From Ipomoea triloba (Eukaryota > Streptophyta > Magnoliopsida > Solanales > Convolvulaceae), in NCBI RefSeq assembly GCF_003576645.1, contig NC_044924.1, forward strand, positions 22,665,912-22,729,911: a stretch of DNA of 64,000 nucleotides. The letters are read 5' to 3'. Of the stretch, positions 56,301 to 64,000 are shown one piece after another. Within the stretch, counting starts at the first letter, position 1; each line of letters opens with the position of its first letter. The translations under genes and the position numbers were made by a program. The notes under the pieces were generated by a model. It worked only from the letters and a program-made list of their open reading frames with translations, did no database searches and was not told the DNA's origin.

Positions 56301-56811
56301 CTTAAATATCTACCCACTTGGTTGACTAGTCCACTCTTGGGGATAAGATCCAAAATAAAATGGAATAAAATAATCTAAAATATCTTAGCTTAGACTGATT
56401 GGGATTAAATCAGATGAATTCTTGGTAGAAACTAATTCAATTCAAATAATTCTCGAACCCAAAAATTTATTCCAGTCTAGAACTCAAAATTGGGCTAGGT
56501 TCGGTACACCGCGAAATTTCGCGATGTACGATCACAAATAAATTTTGGCTGCTATGGGCTAATCTAATTAAATAGGAAATTCAAGAATAATAGTATGATG
56601 CCTAAAAATCCATTTCCTAGGAAAAACGGGTCCGAATAGTAGTTCCTAAAATTTTTACGGTTCGTGACCGGGACGTACGATCGCAGCTTATTACTAACTG
56701 TCCTTACTTATAATAATTCTTTTGAGGCATCGGGAGATCATCTCATGAATGTTATAGCCTAAAGAAATGTTTTTCGAACCTTAATTTTACTGAAATAGGT
56801 GGGGGGTTACA
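53361..56811 (-). repeat. 3' LTR of the chromovirus, 3451 bp
   Basis: Plus-strand ends TGTAACACCCCGGG and GGGGGGTTACA. It holds the 145-codon LTR ORF, a TA/CA microsatellite region (about 55430-55870) and an intact TACATCGC site at about 56520-56527, the target used by the hAT in the solo LTR. No TATA box is assigned. Confidence 0.92.
53715..54152 (-). CDS. 145-codon ORF inside the 3' LTR, function unknown
   Basis: Starts MPSSVSSCSPVNSESS at 54152, directly after acceptor TTTATCAG|. A donor TTGCAG|GTAGAA lies 137 bp upstream (54289). The product is acidic and rich in P, Y, D and E (DYDDYIQMMEGEDPYAPGYA), followed by a tryptophan-rich C-terminal half (YPYPWDPSPRDVWEEW, WYEGEWHLVWGEF). No known domain recognised, no signal peptide. 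The same ORF in the 5' LTR (62354-62791) differs by five residues while silent changes are about twice as many or more by eye. In the 5' copy it would lie in the leader upstream of gag. It might be a translated LTR protein or a chance ORF kept by recent copying. Confidence 0.5.
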   Translation of the reverse strand: MPSSVSSCSPVNSESSPEYVCQGMDYDDYIQMMEGEDPYAPGYAPEAPTNPDTPMAPSAPFYSCPVMDEIQAAYGFYPIEPLEGSDPLEFIVHYPYPWDPSPRDVWEEWSMVITTSRFLDHITWYEGEWHLVWGEFTGPVYRRLD

Positions 56812-56824
56812 GTCTACCCTCCTT
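56812..56824 (-). other. Polypurine tract of the chromovirus
   Basis: Minus AAGGAGGGTAGAC directly before the 3' LTR start TGTAACCCCCC. Confidence 0.85.
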
Positions 56825-56953
56825 AAGAAAAGTTTCGTCCCCGAAACTTACTTTCTCAGCAGACCGCTACTTACTTTCATGCACACATATTGCAGTTAGC
56901 ACATAAAACATCGCACATCCAGTATCTTAGACATATAACAAGTAGATTGACTC

Positions 56954-59900
56954 TTACTTACTTGAGTTAAACAACTCTGGGTATCGTTCCATCATCGTGT
57001 CCTCCAATTCCCAGGTAGCTTCTTCTGGGCTATGGTTTGACCATTGAACTTTGATCATCCGGATCGACTTTCTCCTCGTGTCTCGGGTTTTAGAATCCAG
57101 GATTTGAATTGGTCTTTCTTCATATGTCAATGAGTCATCCATTGTAAGTCCCTCCGGTTCCAGTACATGAGACACATCAGGTACATATCGTTTCAATTGA
57201 GAGACATGAAACACATTATGTACTCTGTCAAGCTCGATTGGTAAAGCCAACCGGTATGCCAGATTTCCCACTCTTTCTAAAATTTCATAGGGTCCTATAA
57301 ATCGAGGGCTCAGTTTCCCTTTCTTTCCAAATCTTTTGACCCCTTTTGTGGGTGAGACTTTCAATAACACCTTCTCTCCCACCTGGTACTCTATGAATTG
57401 TCGCTTTAGATCAGCATAGGACTTTTGGCGATCTTGTGCGACTTTCATTCTCTCCTGAATCACTTTGATTGCTTCAATGGTTTCTTGTAAGTACTGAGGT
57501 CCAAGAGTAACAGCATCACTCTTATCGCTCCAGCATAATGGACTTCGACACTTCTGTCCATATAATGCTTCGTAAGGAGCCATTCTTATAGTGGCATGAT
57601 AGCTGTTATTGTATGAGAATTCAATTAGATCCAACTGCTCATCCCACGAGCCCTGAAAGTCGAGTGCACAACCTCTGAGCATATCTTCCAAGGTTTGGAT
57701 TGTTCGTTCCGTCTGACCATCAGTGGCCGGATGAAAGGCAGTGCTCATCTTAAGCTGTGTACCCATGGCTGCCTGTAATGTTTCCCAAAATCTTGATAGG
57801 AACCGTGAATCTCGGTCGGAAATAATATCGCGTGCTATCCCGTGATACTTAACCACATACTTGATGTAGGCTCTTGCCATTTTCTCCATTGACCAAGTTT
57901 TGTTCATCGGAATAAATCTTGCTGTCTTGGTTAACCGATCAACAACAACCCATACTTGGTCATTTCCAGCTCTTGTTCTTGGCAATCCTCCCACAAAGTC
58001 CATGGAGATTGAATCCCACTTCCATTGAGGAACCTCCAATGGTTGTAGCAACCCTTTCGGCTTACTTCTCTCTGCCTTAACCTTTTGGCAATTCAAGCAT
58101 TTAGCCACAAATTCCGCAATGTCCTTCTTCATGCCCATCCACCAGAAATTTTGCCTCAGATCCTTGTACAGTTTGTCTCCTCCTGGATGAACGGAATAAG
58201 GTGTGTTGTGACCTTCTTTCATCAATTGGTTCATTAATTCCTTACAACTTGCAGGTATGATCCATCTGCCCTTGAATCTCATGCTCCCGTCCGAGTGCAA
58301 TTCAAATGGACCTTGTTTCCCATCCACCATTTTCTCCTTGATATTCCTTATCCAATCATCCTCCCCTTGGGCTTGTTTGATCTCTTCAAAAAGTGCTGGA
58401 GTGACCGTTAGGTAATATAGCTTCATCTCTTGGTCTGTCTGGCCACGCATTGTTATTTCCAGATTGAGTTTCTGAAAATCCTTGCATAATTGTTCCGGTA
58501 ATACCCAGAGAGCGTGATTTGGCTTTCGGCTCAAAGCGTCTGCTACCTTGTTTGCTTTACCCTCTTGGTATTGGATTTCCAGATCGTAGTCCTTGATTAA
58601 CTCCAACCATCTCCTTTGTCTTAAGTTAAGATCCCTTTGAGTGAAGATGTATTTCAAACTCTGATGATCCGTAAAGATCTTGCAAGTGATTCCATAAAGA
58701 TAATGTCGCCAGATTTTCAGGGCAAACACCACAGCTGCTAGTTCCAGATCGTGGGTTGGGTAGTTAGCCTCGTGTGGTTTTAGTTGACGAGACGCGTAAG
58801 CTATTACCTTTCCATGTTGCATCAAGACACATCCTAGTCCTTTGTGAGACGCATCAGTGTATAGCTCATAGCCTTCCGTTCCCACAGGTAAGGTTAACAC
58901 TGGGGCAGTCGTTAACCTCTTCTTGAGTTCCTGAAACGCATGCTCGCATTCTCCACTCCAATTGTATTTGGTAGTCTTCTTGAGCAGATTGGTCAAAGGT
59001 CTTGCTATCTTCGAGAAATCCTGGACAAATCTCCTGTAATAACCTGCCAATCCCAAGAAACTTCGGACTTCTGTAACCGATTTGGGTGGTTCCCATTCCA
59101 TTACAGCTCTTATCTTAGTTGGATCCACTGCTATTCCTTCCCTGGTGATTATGTGACCCAGGAATGCTACTTCCTCTTTCCAAAATTCGCATTTTGAAAG
59201 TTTTGCGTAAAGTTTCTTTTCCCTCAACATTTGTAACGTCGTTCTGAGATGCTCTTCGTGCTCTTCCGGTGTCTTAGAATAAACCAAAATGTCATCTATG
59301 AAGACAACAATGAACCTATCCAGGTATGGAAGGAAAATCCTGTTCATCAAGTCCATGAAAGTTCCTGGTGCGTTGGTCACTCCGAACGGCATAACTGTGA
59401 ATTCGTAGTGCCCATACCTAGTCCGGAATGCAGTTTTGGAAATATCCTGTTCCGCGACTCGCACTTGGTGATACCCTGACCGTAAATCAATTTTTGAAAA
59501 CACGCCTGCTCCCCTCAGTTGATCAAACAGATCGTCGATCCTGGGCAATGGGTATCTGTTCTTCACTGTGACTCGATTGAGCTCTCTATAGTCAATGCAC
59601 AGTCTTAGACTTCCATCCTTTTTCCTTACAAACAGTACCGGTGCGCCCCAAGGTGACACGCTTGGTCTAATAAATCCCTTCTCCAATAACTCTGCTAGTT
59701 GAGCCTTCAACTCTTCCATCTCCTTCGGTGCCATTCGATAAGGCGCCTTCGATACTGGTGCGGTCCCCGGTACAAGGTCGATGGTAAATTCCACTTCCCT
59801 CTCTGGCGGCATTTCCGTGAGGTCATCCGGGAACACATCGGGAAATTCACGCACCACCGGGATTTGATTTAGTTCAGGTTCTTCCATCCCAGCTTCCTGC

Positions 59901-61519
59901 ATTAAACAGAGGTACACTTCACACCCCTTGCGAGCGTACTTCATCAGCCTTCGCATCGTCATCAACCTTGGTTCAGGTTGCTTTTCCATTCCTCGATAGG
60001 ATATCCTCCTCCCCTTCGGTCCTCGCAAGACAACCTTTCGCTCACTGCATACTATCTGAGCTTTATGTTTATCCAACCAGTCCATTCCTAGTATCACATC
60101 AATACCCTCTAGACCGAAACGAATGAGGTTTCCGGGACAGTTGGATCCCGCTATTTCTATTGTGATATTGTCATATCCCTCCTTACAGGCCACTACTATT
60201 CCCGAGGCAGTTCTTACATTCAAATCTAACTCAATAGTAGGCCTTAGCTTTAATCTATCCGCAAATGTAGATGATATAAACGAATTGGTAGCTCCTGTAT
60301 CGAACAATACTAAGCCAGGTACTGAGTTAATAAGGAATGTACCGGTCACGACGTCGCTAGCCTGAGCTTGCTTGCTGTTAACGACGTAGATCTTGCCCTG
60401 GTTTGCCGTGCTGCTTTCTCCCACGGGTGCTTTCCCTTTGTTGGTGGGATTTGGAGCTGCATTAGCCGGCCTCCCCCGGTTTCCATGTTGAGAGTTGCCT
60501 CCCCCATTTCTCGTCTCCGCGGGCCTCTGGCTGGTGTTCCCACTGAATCCTCCTCTTTGATTGTTTTTCTGCGAGGGGTCCCGATGATTGTCCATCCTAG
60601 TTTGGCACTCGTAGTACTTGTGCCCCAAGAACCCGCACTTAAAGCACCTGATCTTCTCTCCTTGGCAATTCTCTCCAAGGTGATCTCGTCCACACCTCCG
60701 GCAAGTTGAACTTCTCCACTGATTCATTCCTCCCTTCCTTTCCCCTTGCATCGGATTGAATCTTCCCTGGCTGGTTTTCTTGTTATCCGACTTAAACTTT
60801 CCCTGTCTATCATCCCCCTTCCTCTTATTCTTGCTGTAGACCTCCTGTTGATCCAGGTACACTTGGTAGTGGTCAGATGCTCTGTCATATGCCTCCTTGA
60901 GCGTAGTGCACATAAACGGTGCAATCGCCCCTCTCACAGCCCAATCCAGTCCACGTACGAACCTCCTCGCCTTACTGGCTTCGTCAGGCACAATGTTCTG
61001 AGCAAACCTCACCAGCTCCACGTACTGATCATAATAGGCCTGCACAGTCGCTCCCTTTTGTTTCAACCGCAGGAATTCCTCACACTTGATTCCCTTGATC
61101 CTTTCTGTATAGAATTGTCCTCTCAATTCTTCCTTGAATTCCTCCCAGCCGAAGTCTGGGTCTTGCAGCAAGTCGGGTCCAGCTGTTGACCACCAGTTGT
61201 CTGCCGCTTTTGTCAGATAGTACACGGCAGAGGATACTCGCTGATTTGCAGGACAGTTGACTGCATCGAGCAGCTTGTCAAATGTCCTAATCCATTCTTC
61301 TAAGATCACCGGGTCTTCTTCACCCGCATAGTATGGTGGCTGCCTGCTCGCTATGGCCTTTGCAAAATCAACTCGCGGCTGTCTATTACTTTGATTCTGG
61401 ACTTGTTGAGCCATCATAAATCCAGCCATCTGTTCCATTGCGAGAGCCATACGGTCCATTGCCGATATCTCGTCGCCCTGACCGACAGGTATATTTCGTC
61501 TAGGCGGCATCTTCACCAA
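56954..61519 (-). CDS. Chromovirus gag-pol polyprotein, 1521 codons, uninterrupted
   Basis: Encodes all proteins for retrotransposition. Gag capsid about 60-250 ([24 protein letters not shown]). Zinc knuckles [13 protein letters not shown] (about 271) and [14 protein letters not shown] (about 290). Protease FDTGATNSF (about 405). Reverse transcriptase [20 protein letters not shown] and [11 protein letters not shown] (about 740). RNase [14 protein letters not shown] (about 886). Integrase: [62 protein letters not shown]-terminal chromodomain about 1465-1515 ([33 protein letters not shown]), which in this clade is thought to guide insertion to heterochromatin. No stop or frameshift. The ATG at 61510 (MPPRRN) is an equally good start. 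Confidence 0.95.
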   Translation of the reverse strand: MVKMPPRRNIPVGQGDEISAMDRMALAMEQMAGFMMAQQVQNQSNRQPRVDFAKAIASRQPPYYAGEEDPVILEEWIRTFDKLLDAVNCPANQRVSSAVYYLTKAADNWWSTAGPDLLQDPDFGWEEFKEELRGQFYTERIKGIKCEEFLRLKQKGATVQAYYDQYVELVRFAQNIVPDEASKARRFVRGLDWAVRGAIAPFMCTTLKEAYDRASDHYQVYLDQQEVYSKNKRKGDDRQGKFKSDNKKTSQGRFNPMQGERKGGMNQWRSSTCRRCGRDHLGENCQGEKIRCFKCGFLGHKYYECQTRMDNHRDPSQKNNQRGGFSGNTSQRPAETRNGGGNSQHGNRGRPANAAPNPTNKGKAPVGESSTANQGKIYVVNSKQAQASDVVTGTFLINSVPGLVLFDTGATNSFISSTFADRLKLRPTIELDLNVRTASGIVVACKEGYDNITIEIAGSNCPGNLIRFGLEGIDVILGMDWLDKHKAQIVCSERKVVLRGPKGRRISYRGMEKQPEPRLMTMRRLMKYARKGCEVYLCLMQEAGMEEPELNQIPVVREFPDVFPDDLTEMPPEREVEFTIDLVPGTAPVSKAPYRMAPKEMEELKAQLAELLEKGFIRPSVSPWGAPVLFVRKKDGSLRLCIDYRELNRVTVKNRYPLPRIDDLFDQLRGAGVFSKIDLRSGYHQVRVAEQDISKTAFRTRYGHYEFTVMPFGVTNAPGTFMDLMNRIFLPYLDRFIVVFIDDILVYSKTPEEHEEHLRTTLQMLREKKLYAKLSKCEFWKEEVAFLGHIITREGIAVDPTKIRAVMEWEPPKSVTEVRSFLGLAGYYRRFVQDFSKIARPLTNLLKKTTKYNWSGECEHAFQELKKRLTTAPVLTLPVGTEGYELYTDASHKGLGCVLMQHGKVIAYASRQLKPHEANYPTHDLELAAVVFALKIWRHYLYGITCKIFTDHQSLKYIFTQRDLNLRQRRWLELIKDYDLEIQYQEGKANKVADALSRKPNHALWVLPEQLCKDFQKLNLEITMRGQTDQEMKLYYLTVTPALFEEIKQAQGEDDWIRNIKEKMVDGKQGPFELHSDGSMRFKGRWIIPASCKELMNQLMKEGHNTPYSVHPGGDKLYKDLRQNFWWMGMKKDIAEFVAKCLNCQKVKAERSKPKGLLQPLEVPQWKWDSISMDFVGGLPRTRAGNDQVWVVVDRLTKTARFIPMNKTWSMEKMARAYIKYVVKYHGIARDIISDRDSRFLSRFWETLQAAMGTQLKMSTAFHPATDGQTERTIQTLEDMLRGCALDFQGSWDEQLDLIEFSYNNSYHATIRMAPYEALYGQKCRSPLCWSDKSDAVTLGPQYLQETIEAIKVIQERMKVAQDRQKSYADLKRQFIEYQVGEKVLLKVSPTKGVKRFGKKGKLSPRFIGPYEILERVGNLAYRLALPIELDRVHNVFHVSQLKRYVPDVSHVLEPEGLTMDDSLTYEERPIQILDSKTRDTRRKSIRMIKVQWSNHSPEEATWELEDTMMERYPELFNSSK

Positions 61520-62003
61520 ACGACAGTTTCAAGTTAGTTCTTGAAGCATAAAAGCTCTTAAGGAGTTAGCTAGCTACGCAGTTAGTATAGCAGCTACTCA
61601 AGTCCTATCCAGCAATTCCTAACATTCACTTCGTCATGCTCATCAACCAGGTATCTCAACTATGGCATAACAGTTAGGAACGCACTATACTATCATGCTT
61701 ACTCACAACAATTATAAGCAATGATTAACGCACATAAAGATACACAAATATTGATCAAAGCATTCTAGAATCGGGAGATTTCACGAAATACAGATGATGA
61801 GGTGCCCCTTTTTGATGCTGCCTGGTCTCCAGCTCCGCTCCAGAACTCACACTTAGGCTCAGTCTTAGCAAACTTAGGCTGACTCAAACTTGGACTTTGA
61901 AAATCGAATTCTCCGAATTTCAATCCTAGACCTACAACGAGGCCACACAACCTAGGCTTCGACCTAATTCCCGAAGGTTCAACCTAGGCTCTGATACCAC
62001 TTT
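61520..62003 (-). other. Leader between primer-binding site and gag
   Basis: Untranslated leader of the genomic RNA, about 480 bp, with no conserved ORF. Confidence 0.7.
61989..62000 (-). other. Primer-binding site (initiator Met tRNA)
   Basis: Minus TGGTATCAGAGC, exact complement of the initiator-Met tRNA 3' end, three bases inside the 5' LTR. Confidence 0.93.
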
Positions 62004-64000
62004 GTAACACCCCGGACCTACCTTCCCGTACATCCGAGGCATTACCGCCACACCTAGAGAGAGAGTTCTATCATTCCGCGATAAACCTCACTCTAGGTGC
62101 ACAGGCTAAAGGAACTCTTCTCATCACAACAATCACTCAACAGATACTTAACACTTTCATACATATCAACTGGTGAAGCTTCATTAAGCAAAGTATATAA
62201 TCTTGCAAAAATACATACATAAGATTGCCCCTCGGGCCAAAATACAAACAAGGTTCAACCTAGACGCAACTGGTCATGCCTAGCCATCACTAAGGCTACA
62301 AAAAATATATGTACACCAAAAAATTTTCCCAAAGACTCCCAAAGATCCGACGTCTAGTCAAGCATGCGGTACACGGGGCCGGTGAACTCTCCCCAGACCA
62401 GGTGCCACTCCCCCTCATACCAGGTAATGTGGTCCAAAAACCGGGAAGTGGTTATGACCATCGACCACTCCTCCCAAACATCCCGAGGGCTAGGGTCCCA
62501 AGGGTAGGGGTAGTGCACAATGAACTCCAGGGGATCGCTACCATCTAACGGCTCTATGGGGTAAAAGCCGTAAGCAGCCTGGACCTCGTCCATAACCGGG
62601 CAAGAGACAAAAGGGGCCGACGGAGCCATAGGAGTATCTGGGTTGGTGGGAGCCTCGGGAGCATAACCAGGTGCGTATGGGTCTTCTCCCTCCATCATCT
62701 GTATGTAATCGTCATAATCCATGCCCTGACACACATACTCCGGTGAACTTTCGGAGTTCACCGGGCTGCAAGAACTGACACTAGACTGCATCTGATAAGA
62801 ACACAGTGAAGTGTAGTTAGCACGACGGCTAAGTAAGGATATCCATGGGTTATTCAAAACTAAATAAAGGTTTTGTAAAAATTGTTACATAGGAAACCCT
62901 ATACCTTACTCATCGGCAAAGATTCTACCTGCAACAGTTATAAATAGCAACTTGCATACATTATGAGCAAAATTCAATAACGTCTCATATCATTTTCCCT
63001 CTTGACAAGGTCATTTGGTAATCATTTTCATACCCAGTAATATATTGTTAAACAATTAAGCATACTAGTAAGTAGTAGAAAACATAAATCACACATCTTG
63101 CTTGTAATCACTTTAGTAGAAAAACCTTTCCCTCATAATGAAATTCTCATCACTTTTCACTTTTCAAAGAGAGAGATCACTCACAACCTTTGGGTATTTA
63201 AATACTTGTCACATCTTTCTTTCCCGTAGCTACGGCGTAACTACATTCATATTTCAAAATTCCACTTAGTCCTAGATAGAAAGTGTGAGGCCTTTGGAGT
63301 CCTTTCTCCACTTCTGACCACTTGGATCGTTGAACTCGGGTTCAGTGGTCATCGCCCGGTCTAATACTGATCCCCTGGACTTATAGGAGCGTTGGAATGA
63401 TTCCTAGCTAGCCTCACTAGGTTCATAAGAACGACACCTACCCGAACATAGAGTGACTATACTTAAGTGTGCACACCCCCGTAGGAGTCCTTTTCCTTCC
63501 GGGTGATATAGTACTCGGCGAATAGACTTCGCCCACAGTATGATTGATCATACACATAATTACCATGCGGAATAGGCACTTTAAGCTCATCTTTATTCCG
63601 TGGTTAACAAGATCCTTCACAACTTTACTAGAACTAAGGTTTGAAAATATTTTTCTATTCTTTCCCCTTTCTTGCTTTGAAACTAGTTGGAATATACTTG
63701 GGTAATCCCAATACTCGGAAATTAATTCCCCTTTCAACCCAATTCAAAAATTCTCCTTTTCTTTTCAAAACATTTAAATGATCTATTAATATCATATCAC
63801 TAAGGTAATTCAAGTGTAATTACCCTACACTTTTAACTTCACAAAAATCACATAAGCCTCACATTTAACCCATACGTCTCAGGGCATATACATATACATT
63901 TCCCAACTTCAACATATGCGTAACACACAACAACATTTATTCTTTCAAACACGTAATACCCAACTACATAGTGTTGCTCTTCTCATTACTCACATATATA
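62004..64000 (-). repeat. 5' LTR of the chromovirus, partial
   Basis: Aligns with 53361-55356. The first roughly 1310 bp differ at many sites with indels; 63315-64000 and 54671-55356 (686 bp) look identical. Confidence 0.93.
62354..62791 (-). CDS. 145-codon ORF inside the 5' LTR, function unknown
   Basis: Partner of the ORF at 53715-54152. Starts MQSSVSSCSPVNSESS. Replacements relative to the 3' copy: P2Q, Y62V, I68V, E78D and R144M (approximate positions). Length and stop are the same, while the LTR just outside shows indels. On the genomic RNA it would precede the primer-binding site and gag by about 350 bp. Confidence 0.5.
   Translation of the reverse strand: MQSSVSSCSPVNSESSPEYVCQGMDYDDYIQMMEGEDPYAPGYAPEAPTNPDTPMAPSAPFVSCPVMDEVQAAYGFYPIEPLDGSDPLEFIVHYPYPWDPSPRDVWEEWSMVITTSRFLDHITWYEGEWHLVWGEFTGPVYRMLD

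Larger units (their letters stand above)
53361..64000 (-). mobile_element. Tekay/Del chromovirus, structurally complete but 5' LTR leaves the window
   Basis: Minus-strand Ty3/gypsy: 5' LTR (62004 onward), iMet primer-binding site, leader, open gag-pol with chromodomain, polypurine tract, 3' LTR (53361-56811). The left flanking pentamer is CCTAC (53356-53360); its partner lies outside the window. The element is possibly autonomous. Confidence 0.95.

Noticed and set aside
1..64000. tRNA or rRNA genes
   Set aside because: No cloverleaf-compatible segment or conserved rRNA sequence noticed; tRNA-like matches are primer-binding sites.

Overview
The window is nuclear DNA from a flowering plant. 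Evidence: a spliced CC-NBS-LRR disease-resistance gene with plant introns, plant-type Ty1/copia, Ty3/gypsy, LINE, hAT and MITE families, long AT and TTA microsatellites, and no prokaryotic features. The resistance gene resembles the R1/late-blight class common in asterids, so an asterid (perhaps Solanales) is my guess, at low confidence. A 413-base N run and three single Ns show this is draft assembly sequence.

Layout. 1-3015: the only host gene, the 3' part of an NLR whose last exons encode a phloem-protein-2 (PP2) lectin domain. 3349-3895: direct copies of a Helitron-like terminus. About 4100-13048: minus-strand remnant of an Athila-like gypsy element with a frameshifted integrase, a conserved post-pol hairpin, two paralogous ORF1/env-position genes, and three arrays of a nested palindrome built on GGACGC/GCGTCC. 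13603-15179: a Del-like LTR with its promoter segment triplicated. 15180-22200: an old minus-strand gypsy element interrupted by a TTA-flanked MITE, a solo LTR, a complete gag-only LTR element (16647-19872, with a hairpin array) and reverse Helitron-like copies. 23328-28568: a full-length minus-strand LINE between 15-17 bp target duplications. 29245-41862: a copia element (minus) carrying a hAT-type MITE in gag and, inside its 5' LTR, a nested Tat-like gypsy element (plus, 34304-41550). 42171-44098: small hAT and Stowaway elements. 44282-52839: a Del-like solo LTR with GACCT duplications, split by a hAT transposon (44564-47565) and enlarged by a 1663-bp exact repeat bounded by Ns that is probably an assembly artefact. 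53361-64000: a Tekay/Del chromovirus (minus) with an open 1521-codon polyprotein and 3.45-kb LTRs; the 5' LTR runs off the window.

How the parts relate. The window is a stack of nested insertions beside one immune gene. Many boundaries can be fixed to the base from target-site duplications, and one insertion (the hAT) is confirmed by an empty-site paralogue in the window.

The observations most worth following are: (1) the NLR-PP2 fusion; (2) the nested-palindrome arrays, each followed by a TATA-like stretch and a leader with a likely intron ending at or just before an ATG; (3) a 145-codon ORF inside the chromovirus LTRs, behind a short leader intron, whose splice sites and first residues recur in the separate solo-LTR family; (4) mosaic divergence between the chromovirus LTRs; and (5) a Tat element broken only by in-frame stops that fit C-to-T decay at methylated sites.
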